Source: Narthecium ossifragum
Lineage: Eukaryota > Streptophyta > Magnoliopsida > Dioscoreales > Nartheciaceae
Assembly (NCBI GenBank): GCA_963920575.1
Contig: OY986970.1
Span: 15,583,588-15,647,587 of the forward strand
Direction of reading: 5' to 3'
Length of the DNA stretch: 64,000 nucleotides
The notes beneath the pieces are model-generated. The model was not told the origin of the DNA and ran no database searches. It saw only the letters and a list, made by a program, of their open reading frames with translations. The position numbers were made by a program, and so were the translations under genes. Below, piece by piece: positions 1-11,586 of the stretch (position 1 is its first letter; every line of letters begins with the position of its first letter).

Positions 1-972
1 TGCACTCATCAGGATCCATGGCGGAAGGAGTTCATCGACTTTCATCTATGGATCGACCCCTAAAGATGAGTAGCTAAAACCCTAGCCATGGGATTGTTAT
101 GATGTAACTAGGGTTTCTACTAGGGATTTCTTAGATCTAGGGCTTGTATACATTATTGATTGGCTTATATGGATTGATTCCTATTCCTTTTATACCTTGG
201 TGTCGATTTCTTGCTGGATGTATGGATTGTTCTCGCTTGCACTTGATTCCGGAGCTTGTGGATGCTAGGGCTTGAATTGGATTCATCTAATTTGGAGTAC
301 CATGCTAGTCCCATGGTATCTCGGATGAAATCTTCTTCGTGATTAGGGATTGTATAGTGCTAGAACCACTATAGTAGTGTAAGTCCCACTACGTTCTATC
401 TCTAATCCTTCATACATCCTACCTTTGTAGATTTGGCCATCAAGATGCTAACCCATCTTGATCTTATACCTAAATCCATATCCGTACTATTACTTCCGAT
501 GAATTCATCCTGATAAGAGGGTTCATTAGCAGTGAATGTAACTAATCATTCGGTCACTGATTCTTTAGGTAATGGTTATTGCCAACAAGAAATCCTAACC
601 AGAACTTATTGAGTGACAAGGAGAACTAGCCATTCACTTATCATCTATTAGGCAAGCCATTCATCCTGCTTAACGTGCCCTGATCTTAGGAAGTCATGGT
701 AGAACCTTAATTATTGATTAAGAATCCTGTGGTTTCTTCTCTCGTATTCATAAACCCTTTAGTATAAATTTACTTTAATATCAAACCGTAATCTTTTCCC
801 AGCTCATTGGTAGGAGACTTGCTAAGCGTTCAATCTCAATCACCTTAGTCCCTGTGGATTCGACTTAGACTCTCCGCTATCTACTAGTTCCTTAGTAGTT
901 AAAGTAGTGCACCAGAAATTATAGTAATTTTGGTTAGACTTGTTAAGCCACGACACTTTACAAGCGTGATCA
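1..972 (+). repeat. Athila-1 5' LTR, 3' portion
   Basis: Positions 12-972 align almost end to end with 22798-23755, the end of the 3' LTR, and both finish in ...atca. The first ten bases of the window do not match the corresponding part of the 3' LTR. That could be a small rearrangement, but ten bases are too few to decide. The upstream U3 with the GATCGATC array and TATA box is not in the window. Confidence 0.85.
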
Positions 973-978
973 AAATTT

Positions 979-996
979 TGACGCCGTTGCCAGGGA
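979..996 (+). other. Athila-1 primer binding site, tRNA-Asp type
   Basis: The sequence TGACGCCGTTGCCAGGGA lies six bases after the 5' LTR end. It differs at two positions from the intact site of Athila-2 at 52866, which matches the complement of the plant tRNA-Asp 3' end used by Athila-type elements. The two changes fit decay. Confidence 0.8.
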
Positions 997-1239
997 CTGT
1001 ACGGTGTTTTGAGTTGTTTACTTTGTGTAGTTTCTTGCTTAATTAGTTGTTTTCCGTGTTTCATTATATAAAAGATCAAAAATAGTTCCAATACTAATAT
1101 TTTCATATATTGTTGTGATCATTAGGGGAAGAGCGTCAGAGCGTCCGTCCGAGCGGTGAAGGAGCGATCGCCAACAAACACATCATCGAGAATGCACTGT
1201 TTGTATTTCTAAACCTTGGTTGATCTTTATGATGTGTGA

Positions 1240-2672
1240 ATGAGTGATGATAAGGACCCAGATCTTTCTCTTACATTGAAAGAATTTTTTGCATCTTGTG
1301 GTGCATCGCATAAACCTTCAATTTCTTCTCCTACTCATTCAGTCATGGATAACCCTGATGACCATCCCGAACCCAATGTCAATCCAAACCAACCTGAGGA
1401 TCAAGGTCGTAGGGCCATGAAAGATTTTTATGTTCCAACTTCATCACTTCCAATTCCTGCATTCAACCTCCGGTGATTGGAGCAGCCCACTATGAAATTA
1501 AACCACAATTTTTACAATCTTTACCAACCTTTCATGGACTATCTCATGAAGATCCATACAATCATATCGAGGAGTTCATTTTGATTAGTTCTACAGTGAG
1601 AGTCAATAATTAACCCGAAGATGTTTGGTGACTCAAATTATTTCCTTTTACTCTTAAAGGTAAAGCTAAACATTCGCTCACTTTTCTGGAACCTCGATCT
1701 ATCACCACTTGGCCTCAATTACAAGCCCAATTTCTTGAAAAATTCTTTCCGATTACTAAAACTAGTGATCTTCGTCATGAGATTTCTTCATTTAGACAAG
1801 CCGACGATGAAGCATTCCATGAGGCTTGGGACCGTTATAGAGAGCTCCTTAGGAAATGTCCCCATCATCAGTTTCCTCAATGGGCCATAGTAGAACATTT
1901 TTATAAAGGTCTTAAAGAAAAACATCAGTTGACTATAAACGCTGCATGTGATGGATTTTTCATTACCAATCCTCTTGACGATTCTTGGAGGCTCTTTGAG
2001 AGACTTGTTGAAAACTCTCAACATCAAGCCACGTCCTCTAGGAATAATCGTGGACCTTCAACCCAATCTAATCCTAGAGGAATCCTTGAACTAAATGAGT
2101 CAATCCGTCTTGCTCAACAAGTTGATGCATTAGGTAGGAAACTTGATTAAGTTCTTACCCAAACGACAAATCAGGTTGATTCTTCTATTCCTCCTATACT
2201 TCCATCTTCAGGGGAACTCTGTTTCTTGTGTTCTGCTCCTAGTCATGCTGTTACTGACTGCCACTTAGCATGCCATTATCCGGAGTTAGTACAATAACAT
2301 ATAAATGCGGTTTATGGTCAATCCAAACCAGCTTACGATCCTTATTCCAATACCTACAATTCTGGTTTGACAGACAATCCAAATTTTTCTTGGAGAACAC
2401 CTAGCCAACAACCAACTTCTTTTAATTCAAGGCCATCCATGGGTGCTCAAACTCCAAGTTATCCTTCAAAGTCTCAAACGTCATATCCTACAAATTCTCA
2501 AGGCCAAACTCCGCCGTTCCGACCTTCATATCGACTGTTCCAAGCTCAATCATCTCAACCTTGGGGGCATAAACTATATGTACCTCCCCAGAGTCAATGA
2601 CATCAAAATCAATCATCTTTTCCTCCACAACAACCAAATCAAAGTCCAAACAACGATGAGTTAACCCAATTA
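1240..2672 (+). pseudogene. gag: Athila-1 gag, decayed
   Basis: This encodes the capsid/nucleocapsid polyprotein that packages element RNA. It begins at ATG 1240 with an acidic N-terminus like that of Athila-2 gag. A frame change near 1455-1464 moves it into the frame used by pol. The capsid core (1500-2060) and a CCHC knuckle near 2220-2260 are recognisable; the knuckle's usual Gly is Ser. In-frame stops are at 1611, 1629, 2148, 2295 and 2598. Several fit C-to-T decay of CGA or CAA codons, judged against Athila-2. A Pro/Gln/Tyr-rich linker follows the knuckle. No functional product is expected. Confidence 0.85.
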
Positions 2673-5600
2673 GTGCATTCTCATTCTCAAACTCTAGCGA
2701 AGATAGAGGCTCAATTGGGTCAGTTGGCTAATGTTTTGTCTAGGAGAGAAGATGGGAAACTACCTAGTCAACCCATTCCCAATCCCAAAGGTCAACATCA
2801 TGTAGACTCATCTCATGAACAGGTACAAGCTGTGACACTCCTTCGAAGTGGTAAAACTTTTGTCAATATTGAAAAACCGGAAGAACCCACATGTAATCAC
2901 GATTTACATGCATCACAATCTCATACATCATTAGACAATGATTCACATGCATCAAAAGAACCTAATTCATCATCTGACACTCCACGTTCGACTCTTCATG
3001 ATTCTATTGATAACTTACATGCATCACCGAACATGACATCATCTCATAAGAAAGAATCAAATCCCACGACTTATGTTCCTAAGGTTCCTTTTCCTGAAGC
3101 TTTAGTAGATCCGACTTCAACTTCATACAGAAATTCAAAATTAGATGAAATGATGGATGTGTTTAAGAAAGTTCACATTAAACTTCCTCTTCTCGATGCT
3201 ATTAAACAAATTCCATCCTATGTTAAATTCCTTAAGGATCTTTGCACTCATGAAAGACAATCTCGATCTCATGTTTCTAAGAAGATTTTCTTGACTGAGC
3301 AAGTTAGCTCAATCCTTCGCTGTGATCTTCCCTCTAAGCTTAAAGATCCTGGAACCCCCACAATCTCATACATTATAGGAAATCACACGATTGATGGAGC
3401 TTTATTAGATTTGGGTGCAAGTGTTAACCTCATGCCCTATTCCTTATATTCTAAGTTTGGCATAGGAGAACTGAAACCAACAGCTATGACTCTGCAATTA
3501 GCCGATCGATCAATTAAGACCCTAAGAGGAATCCTTGAAGATGTTTTGGTTATGATTGATCAGTGTGTATTCCCGGTTGATTTTGTAGTTCTAGACATGG
3601 AACCTGGAGTTCAAGCTAAGAAATCTGTCCCTATAATTCTTGGCCAACCGTTCTTAGCTACGGCCAATGCTTGTATTAATTGTAGAGATGGTTTCATGAC
3701 AGTTACGTTTGGTAACATGGAATTGCGTTTAAATATATTTCATACCTCAAAGATTCATGCGTATGATCATGATTGTTTTATGATTAATGCATTAGTCAAT
3801 GAGGATGAAGTGAATAGTTGTGTTGATGATACAATGCCTGCATTATTGTTGAATGTTGATACTTCGTGTGGGAGTTTTGAGAATAGTTGTGATATGTCTA
3901 TTGTGATTGAGGATGATGTTTTTACACAACATTTGTCAGATTTGCATGAAGATTTTTTGAATAAAGATGTAGTTTTTCCGGTTGTGAATGACGAGAATAG
4001 TGATTTGAATGAGTTTTCATCGGTTTTCAAGCCTGAAAATGAAGAGGTTTTAAAGCATTTTAACGACCTTAATTTGGTTACTGAGGTTTGTGGCATGTCA
4101 TGGAAAGAGCCTCTCATTGCGCCCTTGCCTCCTACTTTCTCAATTCCAGCTATACCGTCTTTGGTTGCACCGTCATCTTTGGAGTTAAAAACGTTGCCTT
4201 CCAATTTGAAATATGACTTCCTTCGACCTGAGTGTACTCTTCCAGTAATTATCTCTTCTGCATTAACCACTAATCACGAGTGTCAATTACTTGAGGTTCT
4301 TGAATTGCATAAAAGAGCTATAGGATGGTCCATTGGTGATTTTAAAGGCATAGATCCTTCGATTTGCATTCATCACATACTCCTAGACGATGAAACCAAA
4401 TGTGTAAGGGAGATGCAACGTCACCTCAACCCTTTTATGAAAGATGCTGTAATGAAAGAAGTAATTACACTCTTAGATGTAGGGATAATATACCCTATTT
4501 CGGATTCTAAATGGATTAGCCCAACTCAAGTCGTTCCTAAGAAATCTAGAATCACAGTGGTTAAAAATCATAAAGGGGAGGATATCCCAACTAGACAGAC
4601 CACAGGGTGGAGAATTTGCATCGATTATAGGCGTCTTAACGCTTTGACTCGTAAAGCTCATTTTCCATTGCCCTTCATTGACAAGATTTTATAAAGACTA
4701 GCGGGCCAATCCTATTATTGTTTCCTTGATGATTATTCTGGGTATAATCAGGTGGCCATAGATCCTAATGACCAGGAGAAGACAACCTTTACATGTCCTT
4801 ATGGAACGTTTGCATATCGTCACATGCCTTTTGGCCTTTGCAATGCTCCAACTACATTTCAACGTTGCATGCTTGCTATCTTTGGGGACAAGATTGAACA
4901 GTTCTTAGAGATATTTATGGATGACTTCTCTGTTTTTGGCCAATCCTTTGAATCATGCATTGAAAACCTATCCAAAGTTCTTGCTAGATGCGAGAAAACT
5001 AATCTCGTGTTGAGCTGGGAAAAAAGCCATTTTATGGTTACAGAAGGTATCGTTCTTGGCCATGTGATTTCAAGTAGAAGAATTGAGGTCGATAAAGCTA
5101 AGTTATAACTCATTTCTAAACTTCCTCCTTCTTCAGTGTGTCAAATTCGGTCATTCCTGGGCCATGCTAGGTTCTACCGATGATTTATTAAAGATTTTAG
5201 TAAGATCTCTCGACCGCTATGTGCTTTACTGGTGAAAGATGTTCCATTGGTGTTTGACAATTCTTGTCGTAACGCTTTTAATATCCTTCGTGATTCACTC
5301 TCTTCAGCACCTATTGTCCATTCTCCGGATTATGACCATCCCTTTGAAATCATGTGTGATGCATCTAATCACGCTGTGGGTGCCATTCTCGGACAAACTA
5401 TTGATAAACTTCCTCGAATCATTTACTATGCTAGTAAAACGTTAAATGAAGCTCAAGTAAACTACACAACTAGTGAGAAAGAATTGCTTGTTGTGATTTT
5501 TGCCTTAGAAAAGTTTCATTCTTATCTTCTTGAATCAAAAGTCATAATCTTTACTGATCATTCAGCCCTTAGATATCTCGTTACTAAGAAAGAGCTTAAA

Positions 5601-7076
5601 CCTCGATTAATTCGTTCGATTTTGTTACTTCAAGAATTCGATCTAGAGTTACGGGATAAAAAGGGAGCCTTAAACGTAGTTGCAGATCACCTTTCTCGAC
5701 TTTCTTTAGATTTTATCAATGATTCATCCCTGATTGATGATACCTTCCCTAATGAATATCTCTTAGCTGTTGATCAAGCACCGAGACCGTTGTTTGCACA
5801 TATCATAAATTATCTTGTTTCCGGATTCACTCCTGCTCACTGGAATAAACAAGATCGAGACAGATTCCTTTCAAAAGTCAAATCCTATGTTTGGAATGAT
5901 CCTATCCTTTTTAAGCATTGTCCGAATCAAATTATGAGATGTTGTGTGCCCGAATCTGAAATTATCTTCATTTTGACATCATGCCATTCTCATGCATGTG
6001 GGGGACATTTTTCCGGCCATAGAACCGCAGCCAAAATCTTTCAGTCTGGGTTTTATTGGCCCTCGATTTTTCACGATGCTCACAGTTTCTCCAAAGCTTG
6101 CATTCGTTGTCAACAGTTGGGTAGTATTTCTCATCGAAATGAAATGCTTCAGAATCCAATTATTGAATGTGAAGTATTTGATGTTTGGGGTAGTGATTTC
6201 ATAGGCCCGTTTCCTCCTTCGAATGGCTACATTTACATCTTATTAGCCGTTGATTATGTTTCGAAATGGATTGAAGGTATAGCGACTAAGATCAATGATC
6301 ACCGAGTCGTAGTCAAATTCGTTCATGCAAATATTTTCTCTCGATTTGGTCATCCTAGAGCTATAATAAGTGATGGTGGATCACATTTCATGAATAGGTA
6401 TTTCCGTCATACTCTAGATAAATATAACATCTCCCATAAGGTTGTCACTCCCTATCATCCTCAAACTAGTGGGCAAGTAGAGGTGTCTAATAGGGAAATC
6501 AAACGCATCCTTGAGAAAGTAGTGCGTTCAGATAGAAAAGATTGGTCCATGCGCTTGAATGAAGCATTATGGGCATATAGAACGACATTCAAAACACCCA
6601 TAGGGATGTCGCCATATCGATTGGTTTATGATAATCATTGCTGCTTACCAGTGAATCTCATGGATAAAGTATGGTTAACTATTAAAGCGGTTAATTGGTT
6701 ACCTACGGGCCGAAGTGCTCGTTTTCTTCAACTCAATGAGTTGGAGGAAATACGTAATGAAGCCTATGATAATGCTCTTATTTATAAGGCTCGAACTAAA
6801 GCTTACCATGACAAGTTCATTACTCAGAGAACCTTCAATGTGGGTGATAAGGTTTGGTTATTTAATGCTAGACTTCGGCTCTTCCCAGGAAAACTTAAAT
6901 CTAGATGTACTGGTCCATTCGAAGTTACTCAAGTCTGTCCTCATGGGGCTGTTGAAATCCGCCATCCCATCTCTGATTCTACTTTCAAAGTGAATGGCCA
7001 AAGGTTGAAACTCTACGTAGAAAATTCTCTTACCTTAGAAGCCACACAATTGTTGCATGAACCAAATCAGGAATAA
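2673..7076 (+). pseudogene. pol: Athila-1 pol: protease, RT, RNase H, integrase, with stops
   Basis: One reading frame carries, in order: the gag C-terminus; an aspartic protease with D-L-G-A-S near 3408 and downstream ADRS, VDFVVLDME and ILG(Q/R)PFLAT motifs; reverse transcriptase with FMDD near 4915; RNase H (about 5350-5700); an integrase zinc finger (about 5985-6120, H-H-C-C); the integrase D,D,E core (about 6180-6500); and a C-terminal tail. Stops are TAA 4692, TAA 5106 and TGA 5181. The frame stays constant across the stops, so point mutations rather than indels killed it. The active-site motifs themselves remain. This is the only Athila-like pol in the window. Athila-2 and Athila-3 lack it and would have needed such an enzyme in trans. 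Confidence 0.93.
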
Positions 7077-7103
7077 TTGCATTTTCCTTGGGTCGAGCTA
7101 GAG

Positions 7104-7137
7104 ACGTTAAACCAAGCGCTTGATGGGAGGCAACCCA
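7104..7137 (+). other. Conserved post-pol motif with hairpin, Athila-1 copy
   Basis: Just after the pol stop is an AAGCGCTT palindrome followed by TGGGAGGCAACCCA, a short stem-loop (TGGG/CCCA). The same arrangement follows the last gag-pol codons in Athila-2 (56450-56481) and, with a modified left part, in Athila-3 (27680-27710). Similar sequence is, from memory, common after pol in Athila/Tat relatives. Its function is not known to me. Confidence 0.7.
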
Positions 7138-7385
7138 TTCTTGTTGTGTCTTTAATTAGTTTCTTTCTTGCAAGTTTTCTTTACATGCTTGCTTAAGTTC
7201 TACTTATTTGCATATTTGATTTTGGTTGTCTTTGATGTTGTCATCGCTGCCAGTGGATGGTCGTGTTAATTGTTAGTTTGGGGTGTCCATGCTTGAATTC
7301 TTGTGCCCTGGAGAGGTCCGTATTTTTACGATATTATTAGAGGCTTAATTCCCAGGTTTGTAATGCGTTTTTTTTTTTCACTTTT

Positions 7386-7834
7386 AGTTGAGAAAGATCG
7401 ATCCTCCAGCAAGGGTAGGATCGATCCTTCTTCGCTTCACGCATAATTTTCATTAAGATAGTAGGATCGATCCCTTCATATGAGTAGGATCGATCCTAGG
7501 TGGGTATTTAATCGTGGCAGAACATAGTGTTTTCTTCAAGCCATCGCAAGATCGATCATTCTATCCCTCCGTCTAAACTTTACAACCTAAGGGAGTCGGA
7601 TCGATCATTTTATAGGAGTATGATCGATCCTACTTAGCTATTTAATTTTGACAGAACGTGGTGTTTTGGATGAGTACCCTCGGGATCGATCCTTCTATCC
7701 ATCCTTCACATTGAGACTAGTTGAATAAGTAAGATCGATCCTGTTAAATGAGTTAGATCGATCTTTCCTTTTTATTCACTGAATCATCCGATCGCACCTT
7801 ATGCATCCACATGGCGAAGGATCGATCCGGTCAG
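7386..7834 (+). promoter_or_regulatory. Athila-1 internal GATCGATC array I
   Basis: GATCGATC-type palindromes occur at 7396/7419, 7465/7488, 7599/7622 and 7733/7756 as pairs exactly 23 bp apart. Single copies are at 7550, 7684 and about 7817. The array lies between pol and the ORF starting at 8513. The rest of 7138-7385 is AT-rich spacer with nothing recognisable. A promoter role for the downstream ORF is inferred from position only. Confidence 0.6.
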
Positions 7835-8512
7835 TCTAAGCCGATTGATCCTTCTTGGAAAAAAAAAAAATTCCGTCGTCATCTTCAAGTTGGATTCAAA
7901 CTCCAATGTGCACACCTATCTGTTCTCCGGATTTTCCATCCTTATCATCCTGGATTCCTACTCCAACTAGGTCTCCTAAAGATTGGGTGTATATCTAGTT
8001 CTTTTGCACCGTGGCTTCCGTCCTCCATCCTATTCTCTTGCCTCCGACTCTTGCTCTCCGTCGCCATCCTCGATTCCGGCATGCTCCTCTGGTCTAAACC
8101 GTCCCACATAATCTTCCTCTCTACTTCTGGTAAGAATCCAAAGCATCTTCTCCTTATCTCTACCGCTATCTTTCAATCTTTCGTTGTTTCTAAGCGGCGG
8201 ACACATGGTTTTCGCCATGGATTCCGACCACTAACGCCGGCAACCACGGCCGGTGTCCACCGTATTCCCTTCTGTGTTGTCGTTCTCTTCTCTTCCTTGT
8301 TTTTCTTGTTTTTCTTTTCGTGTTTCTTCTTTCCATCACTGTGGTTTCTTGGATCTCTTCCCCATCCTATGTTTCCAGCTATCTTAGTCTTTCCTTCACT
8401 CCGTGAAGGATCGATCTTCCACTTCAAGACCGATCGATCCTTCCCTATCCAGCCTTTCTTCTTAATTTTTCTCTCACCAAAGACCGTTCTAGTCTGCAGG
8501 CGTACGCCTACG

Positions 8513-9136
8513 ATGTCTCAATCCAGCCAGTCTTCGTCTTCGGCCAGCGGCTGCCCACCTGGTTCGCCGGAGCACGACTTCGAGCCGGGGTCTCCGATTT
8601 CTCAGGCATCGGGATTTTCATCAGACAATGACTTTGTGACCACCGCCGACTCGAATCGACCACTGTCCACGGCGGTAGTCTTTTGTTTCCCTCCTCGGGA
8701 ATTTCCCGACCCTGTTTACCCTGCTGGATCTGTAATTGAATACCCTGTCGGTGTTGAATTTCTTGGACCAATGCCAACTCATGGTGTGTTTGCCCGCCTC
8801 GTGTATTCCATCCAGCATGATCCTGACCTCAATGATCCGTGGGTCGCTTTCAGACTGCCACACGGGTATTCGATTGTTGTGCCACCACGGTCCCTGATCA
8901 ACCCCGAGCTTCTGTCGCCATATGGATCGCCACCAGGGTCACCATACGCATCCGATGACCCTGACCGTCCACTGTCCCCACGGTCGAGCGAGATCGATTC
9001 TGATGACGAGGAGATTGACATCAATGAGCTCATGGACCTTTTGGAGGACGATGATGAAGACGACGATGAGGACGGCGATGATTACATTAGGACAATCTTG
9101 TTTGCTTTTCGGATTTATGTTTTGTGTCCATTTTAG
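8513..9136 (+). CDS. Unrecognised acidic ORF between pol and the Athila 3' ORF
   Basis: An open frame extends from 7811, but the first Met with protein-like composition is ATG 8513, giving about 207 residues. The N-terminus is Ser-rich. The middle is Pro/Tyr/Val-rich with SPxGSPPGSPYAS-like repeats. The C-terminus is strongly acidic (DSDDEEIDINELMDLLEDDD). Upstream codons include a long Phe/Leu run from CT-rich DNA and are probably untranslated. Athila-2 has no counterpart at this position, so the segment (about 7.4-9.2 kb) is an insertion in Athila-1 or a loss in Athila-2. It is open although gag and pol are dead. No family recognised; GATCGATC pairs flank it on both sides. Confidence 0.4.
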   Translation: MSQSSQSSSSASGCPPGSPEHDFEPGSPISQASGFSSDNDFVTTADSNRPLSTAVVFCFPPREFPDPVYPAGSVIEYPVGVEFLGPMPTHGVFARLVYSIQHDPDLNDPWVAFRLPHGYSIVVPPRSLINPELLSPYGSPPGSPYASDDPDRPLSPRSSEIDSDDEEIDINELMDLLEDDDEDDDEDGDDYIRTILFAFRIYVLCPF

Positions 9137-9782
9137 TTTGTGTTCGTTGCTTGCTAGATTTTCCTCCCTTGCAATTTTCAATTTTTGCTTTGTAGTATTG
9201 CTATTTTTCATTTAGTTCGTTAATAAAACTGAGTTTAGGAATGCTTGATTGTGTGATTTGATTGATGTGGTGCACTTTACTTGTCTTGGAGGCTCAACAT
9301 AGATGTATGTCGGCATAGGGTCGAATTTCCAAGTTTTCCGCCTACTAGAGCATGATTCGCGGGAGAAGGATCGATCCTTCCTATCATGACCAATCGATCT
9401 TACTCTTTCTTACCACGTTTTAAGTTGCTGCGTTGAGATGTTGCCACGTGGACTAAGATCGATCCTAGTCGCGTTAATTTGGGGGTTAAAGCCAGGTGTA
9501 GGATCGATCCTAGGGCATTCTTACCCTACGATTGATCCTTCTCTCCTCCTTTCTCGTTTCGCTCGGACGCCCCCGCTTGTCATTCCCACCGCCGACCGGT
9601 GCTCAGCCTCACCTCCGGCAAGACCTCACCACCGTCCCCCACCTCACTCCATTACCTTCCTCCATCCCTTTTTCTCCCCTCACGACCTCGCCGTTTCCTC
9701 ATCACCCAGCCCAGCCTTCCGCCCGCGGGTTTGTCTTCTCCGACGAGTGTCGCCGGCCCCGATCATCGTCTCCATCACTACA
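9137..9782 (+). other. Non-coding leader with GATCGATC array II and CT-rich tract
   Basis: After an AT-rich spacer, palindromes occur at 9369/9392 (23 bp apart), 9457, 9502 and 9530. A CT-rich stretch (9536-9760) leads into the next ORF. Athila-2 has the same order at 56770-57610: array, CCACGTG-containing spacer, more palindromes, CT-rich leader, ORF. Athila-2 has an ATATAAA box between array and ORF; here only ggttaaagcc remains at the matching place. Confidence 0.55.
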
Positions 9783-10475
9783 ATGCTGCGAGCGAAGAAC
9801 GTCATTCGTAAGGGCCTCAAAGGGAAAGTCGCCGCCGCTTCTTCTTCCACCCCTCCGCCAGACATCTACCGTTGCCCGCTTCCTCGACGAGTGCATCTCC
9901 GGCAGTCTCAACATCTTCTCCTGGATCCACTCCTTCTCCACCTTCGTCACGGCCCGTCCGTGCCTCGAGAGCTCCCCCTTCTTCTTCGATGGCTGCTAGC
10001 CCTCCTTCCGGCAAGCAAAAGGCTTCCGCTGTTGCTTCCTCCTCCAAACCTCCCCAGCGGAAGAGGCAGCGCAAGAAGGCCCAGCCATCTACTACTCTGA
10101 CCACCGACCACGGCCTCCTACCGCACTGGCAGCGAGAGCTCAATCTCGAGTACACCTTCCACGTCGACTACTTCCGGACGATCGAGTATGCCCAGGATTC
10201 CATCGCGGCTCTACAGCACCGCGGTCTACTACCATTGTGTACTCCTTGCGCCGCAGTGTACCCCCGGCTGGTCTGCATGTTCTATCAAAACATGCAACCT
10301 ATTCCTTACGGGGATGAGCGTGATACGGACACATCCCGGCGTTACGCGTCCCAAGGCTTCACCTCTAAGATCGATGGTGTCGAGGTGGCGTTGACACCCC
10401 GGGCTATCTGCGAGGCGCTGTCGATTCCTAAACGCTGCCCTGGCCTTCATAAAACCAAGCCCGAGGAGATGTACG
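9783..10475 (+). pseudogene. Athila-1 env-position ORF, 5' part, interrupted by Copia-A
   Basis: This corresponds to the Athila-2 ORF at 57615-59011. It starts at ATG 9783 with a Lys/Arg-rich N-terminus, then a Ser/Pro-rich region sharing RPVRASRAP with Athila-2. A frame change near 9865 separates the start from the rest (frame of 9872). The core contains YTFHVDYFRTIEYAQDS, PRLVCMFYQNM and a following IP motif. Reading is cut after the tac codon by Copia-A and resumes at 19899. The family resembles the plant retrotransposon 'ATHILA ORF1 / putative plant transposon protein' domains; I assign it by pattern only. Function unknown; it occupies the position of env in retroviruses. Confidence 0.75.
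10471..10475. repeat. Copia-A target site duplication, left copy
   Basis: gtacg directly precedes the 5' LTR and is repeated exactly at 19894-19898 after the 3' LTR. Confidence 0.95.
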
Positions 10476-11521
10476 TGTTGATCCTAACCTTGTTTTGATG
10501 ATGCCAATATGCATTAAATGATAAAATATATGTTTAATATTTATTACCCCTTTAATTGAAAATCTTAAATTGAATATTTAAGTCACTTTTGTACTGACGG
10601 ACGATGAATAGAACGACCGTGGGAATTTGACGGTCGATCCATGGATCGACCGTGTAGTTGCACGTTGGATGCACCATCTTGGCTATTTGCATTGTTGGCT
10701 CACGGTCAATCGGTGCATCAACCGTGGGAAGCCATTTTCTTAACAGAGCCTGATGAACGATGCGACGGTCGATGCGGCGGTCGACCGTGGAGCATTTATG
10801 AAGAAAAGTGAAGAAGCGACGGGAAACCATTTTCTTAACAGAGGCTGACAGATGATGTGACGGTCGATATCACGGTCGACCGTGAGGCGTGACGGACGAT
10901 GCATGGATCGACCGTTGATCAAAAAGGTTGAGTTTTTATACATGACGGATGATGCATGGATCGATCGCCAGCAACGCGCAAAGTAAAAAAACTAGCCGTT
11001 GGAGAGTTGCAGAGAGCCGTTAGAGCTCCTTGTTGAGTTGGTTGAAGCCCAGATATAAGTAGTTCCTTGATGTAAACTTGCCACAACTTTTATCATTATT
11101 AATGAGATCATCTGAGCAAGTCTTAGCAAAGTTTTCTACTTATTCTCTTTTGAGCTACAACCTTTGTAAACCTTCTTCAAGTGTGAAGAGGTACTTTAAG
11201 AGTTATTCAACGGCAAGTGGCTGTGAGTGTAAGGTCACCAAGCACCAGGAAGCTTGGAGGAAAAGCTTGGAAACGATTTGCAAGTAGTGGAACCTCAAGG
11301 GGAGCCTTGAGAGAAATGGACGTAGACCAAGAGTTGGGTCGAACCGCTATAAAATCGATGCCATCTCTCTCACCTTCATTCATATTATTCTTGCATGATA
11401 TTTTGCTTTAGTCTTCATTTCATCTACAAGCATTTAAGGTGTTAGCTCTCTCCTACCTGATTTTTCCATTAATCTAGTTCTTTAAAAAGAGTCCAATTCA
11501 GCCCCCCCTCTTGGACCTTCA
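10476..11521 (+). repeat. Copia-A 5' LTR
   Basis: A 1046-bp LTR begins tgttgatcc and ends ggaccttca. It pairs with 18849-19893. A palindrome array (10597-10970) holds several GGTCGA-N8-TCGACC 20-mers. The likely TATA box is atataag at 11053-11059, about 85 bp after the array. A C-rich run precedes the end. Confidence 0.93.
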
Positions 11522-11523
11522 AT

Positions 11524-11540
11524 TGGTATCAGAGCTAGGT
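11524..11540 (+). other. Copia-A primer binding site, initiator tRNA-Met
   Basis: TGGTATCAGAGCTAGGT begins two bases after the 5' LTR and matches the classic complement of the initiator tRNA-Met 3' end used by plant copia elements. Confidence 0.92.
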
Positions 11541-11586
11541 CTCTATTTTTAGTAGTGTAACAACCCTTAAAGAATCCTATCTAGAG

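Noticed and set aside
7811..8512. Upstream extension of the acidic ORF
   Set aside because: The Phe/Leu-rich translation comes from CT-rich DNA; composition changes sharply at ATG 8513.
9438..10100. 220-residue Pro/Ser/Leu-rich ORF upstream of the Athila-1 3' ORF
   Set aside because: Most of it is a CT-rich leader in a frame that does not contain the conserved core; only the part from 9783 is used.
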